54,698 nucleotides of DNA from JAKZSU01 sp047517485. Lineage in GTDB: Bacteria > Pseudomonadota > Alphaproteobacteria > UBA7887. The stretch is taken from NCBI GenBank assembly GCA_047517485.1, contig JAKZSU010000011.1, positions 1 through 54,698 on the forward strand, in the 5' to 3' direction. The position numbers were made by a program, and so were the translations under genes. Below the pieces are notes generated by a model. The model saw nothing but the letters and a program-made list of their open reading frames with translations. It searched no databases and was not told where the DNA came from. Below are positions 1 to 7,572 of the stretch, one piece after another (positions within the stretch are counted from its first letter, which is position 1; the number at the start of each line of letters is the position of its first letter).

Positions 1-84
1 CTCCTGGATCGTCTCGTCGCCCCGCAGCGCTTCCAGCGCCACCCGCGCCTTGAAATCTGCCGTGAACCGGCGTCGTGTTACCAT
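1..84 (-). CDS. IS3-family transposase OrfA, N-terminal fragment
   Basis: Translating the minus strand from the ATG at 84 gives a peptide beginning MVTRRRFTADFKARVAL and continuing through EALRGDETIQE to the window edge, 28 residues in all. This is the typical start of IS3-family OrfA, the helix-turn-helix subunit that makes the OrfAB transposase by programmed frameshifting. GGAGGAG at 92-98 stands 7 nt upstream of the ATG and fixes the start. The reading frame is open to the edge, so it is a partial gene rather than a proven pseudogene. It suggests the adjacent accessory locus lies at an insertion hot spot. Confidence 0.75.
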   Translation of the reverse strand, partial: MVTRRRFTADFKARVALEALRGDETIQE

Positions 85-152
85 CGTCGTACTCCTCCAT
101 TATCTGGCGGAATACACCTTAGCAACCTGTCCGATTTTCCAGGACCAGCTCA
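1..152 (-). mobile_element. IS3-family insertion sequence, one end (cut by window edge)
   Basis: The left edge reads leftward as the 5' end of an IS3-type orfA, preceded by a good Shine-Dalgarno. Upstream of the orfA start lies about 68 bp of noncoding sequence. Read inward on the minus strand, it begins TGAGCTGGTCCTGGAAAAT at 152, which resembles an IS3 terminal repeat starting with TG. The other end and any target duplication are outside the window, so the exact boundary at 152 is inferred. Confidence 0.6.
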
Positions 153-277
153 CAACTCAGTTTGTTATCGACACGCATCGAGGCGAGGCGTTGCCGGATT
201 CCCGCTGTTCACTGTATTCTCATCCTCGATTTCATGCTCCACTACGATGGTATACCAAGATCGCGAGGACCAGGCCG

Positions 278-1216
278 ATGAATGAGATCACCACCGTCAC
301 CGACAAGATTTCCGATGACCGCTTTGCCGCCGGCTGCGGCTTCTCCGACGGCTCCTATAAGCCGATCGGCGAAGTGACGGTCTCGATTCTCGACTGGGGT
401 TTCAACAAATCCGACGTCACCTATGACGTGGTGCACGTGTGGGACGGCGGATTCTTCCGCTTGGCCGACCATCTCGACCGGTTCTGGAATTCGATGGACG
501 GACTGCGGATGTCGATCCCGCATGCCAAGGACGAGGTGGCGGAGATCTTGACCGAATGCGTACGCCGCACGGGCCTGCGCGAGTCCTATGTCGCGATGAT
601 CACCACCCGGGGGGTTCCGGCGCCCGGCATGCCGCGCAAACCCGGACTGCTCACCAACAAGTTCTTTGCTTACGCGCTGCCCTGGATCGATGTCATCGCC
701 AAGGACGTCCAGGAGCGCGGCGCCCATCTGGTGATCGCCAAGACCCAGCGCATCGCCACCGAGGCGGTCGATCCGACAATTAAGAATTATCATTGGGGCG
801 ATTTGATCCGCGCTCAGTTCGAGGCCGACGATCGGGGCGCCGATACCGCTGTCTTGCTCGATGCCGACGGCTTCGTCACCGAGGGTCCGGGGTTCAACGT
901 GTTCGCGATTCTAGACGGCACCGTGGTCAGCCCGGACAAGGGCGCGCTCGAAGGCATTACCCGCAAATCGGTGTTCGAATTATGCGAAGAACTCGGCGTT
1001 GCCGTCGAAATCCGCCCGATGACCGCGCAAGAACTGCTCGACGCCGACGAAATCTTCACCGCTACCACCGCCGGCGGGGTGATGCCGGCGTCGCGCATCG
1101 ACGGTCACATCAAGGGCAACGACCGCCCGGGACCGATTTCCGCCAAGCTAAAAGAGCGCTATTGGCAAAAGCACGACGAGGGCTGGCACAAGACGCCGAT
1201 CGATTACGGCGACTAG
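278..1216 (+). CDS. Class IV aminotransferase (D-amino acid / branched-chain type)
   Basis: This is a 312-residue fold-type IV PLP enzyme, the family of D-amino-acid, branched-chain and (R)-amine transaminases and aminodeoxychorismate lyase. Lys169 in TIKNYHWGD is the expected Schiff-base lysine. TEGPGFNVF (201-209) supplies the cofactor-binding Glu, and GITRKSV (226-232) fits the phosphate cup. The frame is open much further upstream, but the ATG at 278 has GAGGA 7-9 nt before it, and the upstream extension runs into the IS end. Its TAG stop overlaps the TAG of the convergent pxpC-like gene in a shared CTAG. Beside a cyclic amide locus it could transaminate the released amino acid, but the substrate is not readable from sequence. 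Confidence 0.85.
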   Translation: MNEITTVTDKISDDRFAAGCGFSDGSYKPIGEVTVSILDWGFNKSDVTYDVVHVWDGGFFRLADHLDRFWNSMDGLRMSIPHAKDEVAEILTECVRRTGLRESYVAMITTRGVPAPGMPRKPGLLTNKFFAYALPWIDVIAKDVQERGAHLVIAKTQRIATEAVDPTIKNYHWGDLIRAQFEADDRGADTAVLLDADGFVTEGPGFNVFAILDGTVVSPDKGALEGITRKSVFELCEELGVAVEIRPMTAQELLDADEIFTATTAGGVMPASRIDGHIKGNDRPGPISAKLKERYWQKHDEGWHKTPIDYGD

Positions 1217-2184
1217 GCCAGCGCCGCGCGCAAATTCGCCAACATCGTGTTGCGGTCGGCGCGCGCCGCCAAGGCTTGCTCCATGGTCACCGAGATGAAT
1301 TTGCATGGCATGTGCGGCTGCAACTGGCCGATCAGATCCATGTCGGCGGAGATCACCGTGCCGAGCATGAAATAGCCGCCGCCGGAGACCGCGTCGCGGT
1401 GGAGGACGATCGGCTCGGTGCCGCCCGGCACCTGGATCGAGCCGTAGGGATAGCAGCCGTCGACAATATTGCTCGGGTCCGACCCGGCGCCGAACGGCTG
1501 TTCGCGGTCGACGAAATCGAGCGACGCGCCACCGCGGAAGCGATAGCCGATGCGATCGGCCTCGGGCGCGACTTTCCAGGTATCGTTGAAAAATCCGGCG
1601 CCCGATTGCGCGGTGACCCGGTGCCAATAAATCCCGGTCAGCGCGCGCAGCTCGACCGGATTGCCGAGTTGCCGGCGCAAGGCCTCGGGTACGCTCTTGC
1701 CCGGCGTCGCGGGGCCGTCGGTGTTGAGTGCGACCTCGTCGCCGGCTTGGAGCGCGCGTCCGTCGAAGCCACCGAGCGCGCCGAGCGCGTAGGTCGAGCG
1801 GCTGCCGAGCACCACCGGCACATCGATGCCGCCGGAGACCGCGATATAGGCGCGCGCGCCGCCCTTGAGAAAATCGAAGCTGAGCACTTGCCCCGTCTTG
1901 ATCGGGAACGAAGCCCAATTGTCCTGATCGACCCCGTCGACGCGCGGCGTCATGGCGGCGCCGGTGACCGCGACCACCGCGTCGCTGGTGAATTCGAGCT
2001 CGGGGCCGAGGAACGTCGCCTCGAGCACCGCCGCGTCGACTGGATTGCCGACCAACGCATTGGCCGCGGTTAGGGCATAGAGATCCATGCCACCCGAAAT
2101 CGGGATACCGAGATGATAATAGCCCGGGCGACCCTGGTCCTGGACGCTGGTCGACAGGCCGGCTTCGAGAACCTTAATTGCCAT
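1213..2184 (-). CDS. pxpC: PxpC/KipA-like protein (AHS2, carboxyltransferase-type domain)
   Basis: This 323-residue protein belongs to the AHS2 family, which includes 5-oxoprolinase subunit C, KipA and the second half of the carboxyltransferase domain of urea carboxylase. The N-terminal signature is close to consensus: VQDQGRPGYYHLGIP, then SGGMD, ANALVGNP and AAVLEATFLGP within the first 65 residues. The start overlaps the stop of the pxpB-like gene by 11 nt, so the two are translationally coupled, as expected for subunits of one complex. The gene ends the long minus-strand operon. With a biotin carboxylase and biotinyl carrier two and three genes upstream, it may act in a biotin-dependent enzyme rather than a plain PxpABC oxoprolinase. 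Confidence 0.88.
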   Translation of the reverse strand: MAIKVLEAGLSTSVQDQGRPGYYHLGIPISGGMDLYALTAANALVGNPVDAAVLEATFLGPELEFTSDAVVAVTGAAMTPRVDGVDQDNWASFPIKTGQVLSFDFLKGGARAYIAVSGGIDVPVVLGSRSTYALGALGGFDGRALQAGDEVALNTDGPATPGKSVPEALRRQLGNPVELRALTGIYWHRVTAQSGAGFFNDTWKVAPEADRIGYRFRGGASLDFVDREQPFGAGSDPSNIVDGCYPYGSIQVPGGTEPIVLHRDAVSGGGYFMLGTVISADMDLIGQLQPHMPCKFISVTMEQALAARADRNTMLANLRAALA

Positions 2185-3049
2185 TGAGCGTCTCCAGCAG
2201 TGAGGTGTTGGTGGCGGCCGGGTCCTTGTTGAACTCGTCGAGCGAGAACTTCACCTCGCGAATGCGCGGCTGGAAGCGGTTGGCCTCGACCTCCTCGACC
2301 GCCGCGTCGTAGCCGTCGCGATCGACGGATTTGAACTTCACGAGATCGCCGGGCTTGAAGAAAATCATGAAATCCTTGAGATAATTGATCTCCTGCTTGG
2401 GATCGTAGATCGGCATCGGGGTGATGCCGAACATCTGATAGCCGCCGGCGCCACGCACCGAATAGATGCACCCGAAGCAGCCGCCATAGCCCACCGTGAG
2501 CTTTGGCGTGTCGGTGCGCGGCCGGAGATATTTCGGCACCTCGATCTGCCGCGCGCGTTCGACCGTCTGATAGAGAAACGGCAGCCCGGCGACGAAACCG
2601 ACCATCGAGACGAACCACGGCGAGCCCGAATGCGCCGCGATGAAACTATCGACCGTTGGGTAATTGTTGATCCGCGCGGAATATTCGAGATCGGTCGCGT
2701 TGGGGTCCTGATGGCGTTCGCGAAACCGCATCAAGGTCTCGTGCGTCCACGGGTCGTTGTAGAGCACCGGGATCTCGATGATCCGCGTGTCCAACGTGTG
2801 ATCCGCCGTCTCGGCCTCGGCCTCTAGCTTCTTGAGCTCGGCGAGCATGTCGTCGGGCTTGATCTTGTCGGGATCGAACTTGATCTGGAACGACGCGTTG
2901 GCGGGACAGATCTCGGTCACGCCGTCGATCTGGCTGTCGCGCACCGCGTTGGTCATCGACAGGCTCTTGAAGAAGGCCTCGAGCGACATGCCTTCATCGA
3001 CTTCGCAAAAAATATGCTCGTCGCCGCCGAATGAATAGCGAGTTTTCAT
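2174..3049 (-). CDS. pxpB: PxpB/KipI-like protein (AHS1 domain), divergent
   Basis: This 291-residue AHS1-family protein pairs with PxpC in 5-oxoprolinase and forms the first half of the carboxyltransferase domain in urea carboxylase. GFVAGLPFLYQ and the glycine-rich GYGGCFGCIYSV..GAGGYQMFGITP stand where KipI proteins carry G(F/L)xPGFPYLG and PGGWxxIGRTP. The family's arginine near the end of that motif is Ile here. The frame extends 73 codons upstream, but that part is low-complexity shadow of the biotin carboxylase gene. The ATG at 3049, with GGGAGG about 10 nt upstream, begins MKTRYSFGGDEH and is preferred. The divergence from PxpB hints at a different substrate. Confidence 0.82.
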   Translation of the reverse strand: MKTRYSFGGDEHIFCEVDEGMSLEAFFKSLSMTNAVRDSQIDGVTEICPANASFQIKFDPDKIKPDDMLAELKKLEAEAETADHTLDTRIIEIPVLYNDPWTHETLMRFRERHQDPNATDLEYSARINNYPTVDSFIAAHSGSPWFVSMVGFVAGLPFLYQTVERARQIEVPKYLRPRTDTPKLTVGYGGCFGCIYSVRGAGGYQMFGITPMPIYDPKQEINYLKDFMIFFKPGDLVKFKSVDRDGYDAAVEEVEANRFQPRIREVKFSLDEFNKDPAATNTSLLETLNGN

Positions 3050-3074
3050 GAGCAGTGGGCCTCCCTGGCTCCCA

Positions 3075-4439
3075 TCAGTCGGACGGGATCGGATTGGCCT
3101 CGAGCCATGGCTCGAGGAACTGAGTGTGAAAACGGCCGGCGCGAATATCCGCGTCGCCGGCGAGCTGCTGATGCAGCGGTATGGTGGTATGGATGCCCTC
3201 GACGGTGAGGTCGGCGAGCGCCGCCGCGACCCGGTCCATAGCTTGGTCGCGGCTCTCGGCATGAACAATCAGTTTGCCGAGCAAGGAATCGTAGAACGGC
3301 GGGATTTCATAGCCCTCGTAGAGCATGGTGTCGAACCGCACCCCCGGTCCCTCCGGCGCGCGATAGGCGGTCACCGCGCCGGGGTTGGGCAGGAAATCCA
3401 TCGCCGGGTTCTCGGCATTGATGCGGCATTCGATGGCGTGACCGGAAAGGCGGATATCGTCCTGGGCAATGCCCAAGGGCTCGCCGCCGGCGATGCGGAT
3501 CATCTCGGCAACCAGATCGAAACCGGTCACCATCTCGGTCACCGGATGCTCGACCTGAATCCGCGTGTTCATTTCGATGAAGTAATAGGCGCCGGTAGCA
3601 TCGTCATAGAGAAATTCGAGGGTGCCGGCGCCGCGATAGCCGACCGAGCGGGCTAGCCCGAGGGCGGATTCGCACAGCGCCTGGCGGGTGGCGTCGTCGA
3701 GCGCCATCGACGGCGCCTCTTCCCAAACCTTTTGACGGCGGCGCTGAAGCGAGCATTCGCGCTCGAAGAAATGCACCGCGTCCTTACCGTCGCCGAGGAC
3801 CTGGACCTCGATATGGCGCGCGTTGCGCACCAGTTTTTCGAGATAGAGCCCGCCATCGCCGAACGCCACCTCGGCCTCGGCGCGGGCCTGTGAGATCAGG
3901 GTCGCGAGGTCGTCGGCGTTCTCGGCGACTTTGATGCCGCGACCGCCGCCGCCGGCCGACGCCTTGATCATCACTGGGTAACCGATCTCCTCGGCGCAGG
4001 CGCGCGCGTCAGCGAGATCCTCGACGATTCCTTCGCTGCCCGGCACCGTGGGAACCCCGGCGGCGGCCGCCGCGGCGCGCGCCGCCGCCTTGTCGCCGAG
4101 CCGGGCGATGGTCTCGGGCGTGGGGCCGACGAAGATCAGCCCCGCCGCCTCGACCGCCGCGGCGAATTCCGCGTTCTCGGAGAGAAAGCCATAGCCCGGA
4201 TGCACCGCGTCGGCGCCGCTGGCGCGGGCCGCGTCGAGTATGGCGTCCGCCTTGAGATAGGATTTCGCGGCATGCGGCGGGCCGATCTCCACCGCCTCGT
4301 CCGCCATCCGTACCGCCAGCGAGTCGGCATCGGCCATGCTATGGACTTGCACGGTCGGAATACCGAGCTTTTGCGCCGCGCGGATGATGCGTACCGCGAT
4401 CTCGCCGCGATTGGCGATCAGCAGTTTGGCAATCGGCAT
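3075..4439 (-). CDS. Biotin carboxylase (AccC-like ATP-grasp subunit)
   Basis: At 454 residues this matches the length of AccC, which uses ATP and bicarbonate to carboxylate biotin on a carrier protein. Visible landmarks are the N-terminal IANRGEIAVRIIRAA (8-22), HPGYGFLSENAEF (80-92), the glycine-rich ATP loop AGGGGRGIK (162-170), ERECSLQRR (226-234) and MNTRIQVEHPVTE (290-302). The gene sits between the free biotinyl carrier and the AHS1/AHS2 pair, 7 and 25 nt apart. No fabD-like or accAD genes are nearby, so a dedicated biotin-dependent enzyme for an amide-type substrate is more likely than the housekeeping acetyl-CoA carboxylase. Confidence 0.92.
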   Translation of the reverse strand: MPIAKLLIANRGEIAVRIIRAAQKLGIPTVQVHSMADADSLAVRMADEAVEIGPPHAAKSYLKADAILDAARASGADAVHPGYGFLSENAEFAAAVEAAGLIFVGPTPETIARLGDKAAARAAAAAAGVPTVPGSEGIVEDLADARACAEEIGYPVMIKASAGGGGRGIKVAENADDLATLISQARAEAEVAFGDGGLYLEKLVRNARHIEVQVLGDGKDAVHFFERECSLQRRRQKVWEEAPSMALDDATRQALCESALGLARSVGYRGAGTLEFLYDDATGAYYFIEMNTRIQVEHPVTEMVTGFDLVAEMIRIAGGEPLGIAQDDIRLSGHAIECRINAENPAMDFLPNPGAVTAYRAPEGPGVRFDTMLYEGYEIPPFYDSLLGKLIVHAESRDQAMDRVAAALADLTVEGIHTTIPLHQQLAGDADIRAGRFHTQFLEPWLEANPIPSD

Positions 4440-4446
4440 CGGTCGC

Positions 4447-4683
4447 TCAGGCCAAAGTAACCAACGGCTGCCCGGCCATCACCGCATCTTCGTTGTCGGC
4501 ATGAAATTCGGTGATCGTGCCCGCCTTGTCGGCCTTGACCTCGCGAAAGGTCTTCATCACCTCGACCAGGCCGATCACTTCGCCCACCGCGACCTGGTCG
4601 CCGACTTCCTTGAACACCGCTTCTTCCGGCGACGGCTGGCGATAAAAAGTGCCGGGCAACGGCGACATGATTTGACTGGACAC
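4447..4683 (-). CDS. Stand-alone biotin carboxyl carrier protein
   Basis: This 78-residue protein is just a biotinyl domain, without the long N-terminal extension of AccB. It starts with SPLPGTFYRQPSP, continues through VGEVIGLVEVMKTF and ends in GTITEFHADNEDAVMAGQPL, the normal hammerhead pattern. Lys44 in EVMKTF is the expected biotinylation site. The usual (A/V)MKM is VMKT here, which may affect biotin ligase recognition. The start codon is GTG at 4683 with an AGGAA-type Shine-Dalgarno. The ATG five codons later is an alternative. It is placed directly before the biotin carboxylase and is its probable carrier. Confidence 0.88.
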   Translation of the reverse strand: MSSQIMSPLPGTFYRQPSPEEAVFKEVGDQVAVGEVIGLVEVMKTFREVKADKAGTITEFHADNEDAVMAGQPLVTLA

Positions 4684-4710
4684 AGGTCTATTCCTGACTT
4701 GAGTGAGAGA

Positions 4711-5448
4711 CTATTCGGCGGCCTCGGCCATGAAGGGCTTGATCGCTTCGCGCACCGCTTGCGCGACCGCGACCGCATTCGGGGTGTCCGAATGGACGCA
4801 GACACTGTCAGCGCCGACCGGCACATCGACATTACCGGTGGACGCGGTCACGCCGGCCTCGATCGCGCGCACCGAGCGCGCCGCGGCATCGGCCGGATCG
4901 ACCGCGTCGTGGACCTGGGTGATGATCAACCCGCCCGAATCGTCGTAGTACAGATCAGCGTAGAACTCGGCGACGAACCGATGGCCGCGCGCTTGGTAGA
5001 TCTCTTCGTGCAGGGTCCCCGCCATGCCGAACAGCGGCACCTGGTAGACGTCCGCCGCGTCGCAGACCGCGTGCGCGATATGCTCCTGGCGCGCCGCCAT
5101 GCCGTACAGCGAGCCATGCGGCTTGATGTGGTTGAGCGCCATCCCTTCGGCGTCGAGAAAGCCCTTCAACGCGCCGACCTGATAGATCAGCAGGTTGGCC
5201 ATCTCGTCGCGGCCCATTTTCATTTCGCGTCGGCCGAAGCCGGCGAGATCGGGCAACGACGGATGCGCGCCGACGGCCACGCCGTGACTTTTCGCGAGCT
5301 GGACGGTGCTCCGCATATGATTGGGATCGGAGGCGTGAAAGCCACAGGCGACGTTGGCGATGGTGATCAGCGGCATCAGGCCTTTATCGTCGCCGATGGT
5401 ATAGAGCCCGAAGCTCTCACCCATGTCGCAATTGATTTCGACGGCCAT
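4711..5448 (-). CDS. pxpA: PxpA-like protein, LamB/YcsF family
   Basis: This is a 245-residue LamB/YcsF protein. Its characterised members are subunit A of the ATP-dependent 5-oxoprolinase PxpABC. Family motifs are clear: NCDMGESFG near the N terminus, ACGFHASDPNHM, GAHPSLPDLAGFGRRE, HIKPHGSLYG and CVHSDTPNAV near the C terminus. The family's central EVFADRxY..dG.L..R segment reads EFYADLYYDDSGGLIITQV here, so conserved arginines are missing and specificity may differ. The gene lies 10 nt after hyuA-1 and 27 nt before the biotinyl carrier, in the same operon. Confidence 0.87.
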   Translation of the reverse strand: MAVEINCDMGESFGLYTIGDDKGLMPLITIANVACGFHASDPNHMRSTVQLAKSHGVAVGAHPSLPDLAGFGRREMKMGRDEMANLLIYQVGALKGFLDAEGMALNHIKPHGSLYGMAARQEHIAHAVCDAADVYQVPLFGMAGTLHEEIYQARGHRFVAEFYADLYYDDSGGLIITQVHDAVDPADAAARSVRAIEAGVTASTGNVDVPVGADSVCVHSDTPNAVAVAQAVREAIKPFMAEAAE

Positions 5449-5458
5449 GTCTCGTTCC

Positions 5459-7540
5459 CTATGTCTCGGTGCGGGTCAGCACGAAGCTGCCGCTTTCATG
5501 CAGCTCGGCGCGCCAGCCGGGCTCGATGACGATGGTAGTGGTGTCCTCCTCGATCACCGCGGGACCGACCACGGTGGCGCCGGCGCGGAAGCTGCCGCCG
5601 TCATAGACCGGCCCTTCTTTCGCCGTGCCGTCGGCCGAGAAGATCATCGGACGCTTCGCCTTCACGGTCTCCGCCCCGGCACCGCCGTTGGTAATCTTGG
5701 GCAACGGCGGCCGATCGACCCGGCCATAGAGCGTACTTTCCAGATTCACCACCTCGATCGGCGTGTTCTCCTCGCGATAGGTGTAGAGCTGTTCGTGACG
5801 GGCATGGAAGGCGTTGCGCAGGGTGTCCACCGAGTCCGCGTCGATAACGAAATTGTCGATCTCGACGGTGCATTCGTGGACCTGGCCGATATAGCGCATG
5901 TCGATGCTGCGCTTGATCGTGATCCGGTCGCGCTCGAAACCGTCGGCCTCGAGATGCTCGGTGCCGGTCACCTCGACCTCCTCGAAAATGCGGTTGATCT
6001 GGGCGTAGGCCTCGTCGCCCTCGAGCCGCAGCGGACAGGTCGCCATGTAATTATATTTGACGTCGGAAATGATCTGGCCGAAGGCGCAAAGGCCGGAGGC
6101 AAGCTTGGGCACCAGCACGGTCTTGATGCCCATTTCGGTGGCCAACGCGGTGATATGCGCCGGCGCCGCGCCGCCCGCCGCGACCAGGACGAAATCGCGC
6201 GGATCGTAGCCGCGCTCGACGGTCACCCGGCGGATCCCGTTCACCATATTGTTGTTGACGATGGTGAACATGCCGTACGCCGCGCGCTCGACCGAGATCC
6301 CCAGCGGATCGGCGATACGCGCCTTCAACGCCTCCGCCGACCGGTCGCGATCGAGCTTCATGCGGCCGCCGAGCAGGGCGTCGGGATTGAGATAGCCGAG
6401 CACCAGATTGGCGTCGCTCACAGTGGGATCCTCGCCACCCTTGCCGTAGCACGCCGGTCCCGGCTCGGCGCCGGCGCTTTGCGGGCCGACCTGCAACAGG
6501 CCGATATTGTCGATCCAGCCGATCGAGCCGCCACCGGCGCCCAGGGTCTCCACCTGGATCATCGGTACCCCGATGCGGTAACGCAGGAAATCGATATCCT
6601 TGTTGATGTTGGTGCTGCCGCCGGCGGTCAGCGTGATGTCGAACGAGGTGCCACCCATATCGACGGTGATCACATTGTCGAAGCCGAACGGCTCGGAGAC
6701 ATAGAGCCCGGCTTGCGGCGCCGACGCGGGGCCGGAATTGATCGCGTAGACCGCGCGGTCGGTCATCGCCTTGCCAATCGCCAGGCCACCGTTGGACTGG
6801 AAAAAGCGCACCGGATACTCCGCGCCGAGGTTGCGGAAATATGCGTCGATCCCCTCGACATAGCCTTTCAGGATCGGCCCGAGATAGGCGTTGGTGATCG
6901 CCGTCGAGGTCCGGGTGTATTCGCGGATCTGCGGATAAAGCTCGCTGCCGACGGTGAGGAATATGTCGGGCATCATTTCGCGCACGATTTCCGCCGCGCG
7001 GCGCTCATGGTCGAGGTGAAGCACCGACCAGAGGAAGGAGATCGCCACCGCCTCGACCCCCTCGGCGATAAACAGCTCGCAGGCGGCGCGGACATCGGCC
7101 TCGTTGAGCGGGGTCATCACTTTGCCGTTGGAGGCGATCCTCTCGGCCACGCCGCACCGTAAATAGCGCGGCACCAGCATGGTGGCCGGCGGATATTCGG
7201 TATCGTAACGGTAGCCGTCTTCCTTGTGACCGAGGCGGATTTCGATCGAATCCTCATGGCCGGCGGTGCAGATCAAGCCGGTCTTGGCGCCGCGGTGTTG
7301 GATCAGCGCGTTGAGCCCGACCGTCGTGCCGTTAATGCACAAGTCGCATTGCGAGATTATTTCCGCCGGGCTTTCGCCAACCTCCTCGGCGATCAAGGCG
7401 AGCCCGGTGGAAATCGCCTCGGTCGGGTCATGCGGTGTCGACGCGGTCTTGTTGAGCAGCACCGACCCGGTGGCGTCGGTCAAGACAAAGTCGGTAAACG
7501 TTCCTCCGGCGTCCACGCCGAGGCGATATTTGGTGCGCAT
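5459..7540 (-). CDS. hyuA: Hydantoinase/oxoprolinase family subunit A (HyuA-1)
   Basis: At 693 residues this is a typical HyuA, the ATP-binding subunit of ATP-dependent hydantoinases, oxoprolinases, caprolactamases and, in related enzymes, acetone and acetophenone carboxylases. The actin-like ATP fold shows as GVDAGGTFTDFVL (about 9-21), INSGPASAP, VDMGGTSFDITL and LGAGGGSIGWID. It follows hyuB-1 with a gap of about 30 nt, and the pair should form one hetero-oligomer that opens a cyclic amide with ATP. The actual ring substrate cannot be told from sequence. Its AT-poor codon use matches the rest of the operon. Confidence 0.9.
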   Translation of the reverse strand: MRTKYRLGVDAGGTFTDFVLTDATGSVLLNKTASTPHDPTEAISTGLALIAEEVGESPAEIISQCDLCINGTTVGLNALIQHRGAKTGLICTAGHEDSIEIRLGHKEDGYRYDTEYPPATMLVPRYLRCGVAERIASNGKVMTPLNEADVRAACELFIAEGVEAVAISFLWSVLHLDHERRAAEIVREMMPDIFLTVGSELYPQIREYTRTSTAITNAYLGPILKGYVEGIDAYFRNLGAEYPVRFFQSNGGLAIGKAMTDRAVYAINSGPASAPQAGLYVSEPFGFDNVITVDMGGTSFDITLTAGGSTNINKDIDFLRYRIGVPMIQVETLGAGGGSIGWIDNIGLLQVGPQSAGAEPGPACYGKGGEDPTVSDANLVLGYLNPDALLGGRMKLDRDRSAEALKARIADPLGISVERAAYGMFTIVNNNMVNGIRRVTVERGYDPRDFVLVAAGGAAPAHITALATEMGIKTVLVPKLASGLCAFGQIISDVKYNYMATCPLRLEGDEAYAQINRIFEEVEVTGTEHLEADGFERDRITIKRSIDMRYIGQVHECTVEIDNFVIDADSVDTLRNAFHARHEQLYTYREENTPIEVVNLESTLYGRVDRPPLPKITNGGAGAETVKAKRPMIFSADGTAKEGPVYDGGSFRAGATVVGPAVIEEDTTTIVIEPGWRAELHESGSFVLTRTET

Positions 7541-7572
7541 GGCGCCCTCACTTCTTCAGAAGTTGTCGTTGA

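Noticed and set aside
793..2073. 426-codon plus-strand frame antisense to the pxpC-like gene
   Set aside because: It is arginine-rich translation of GC-rich antisense sequence, and both real genes underneath have strong family motifs.
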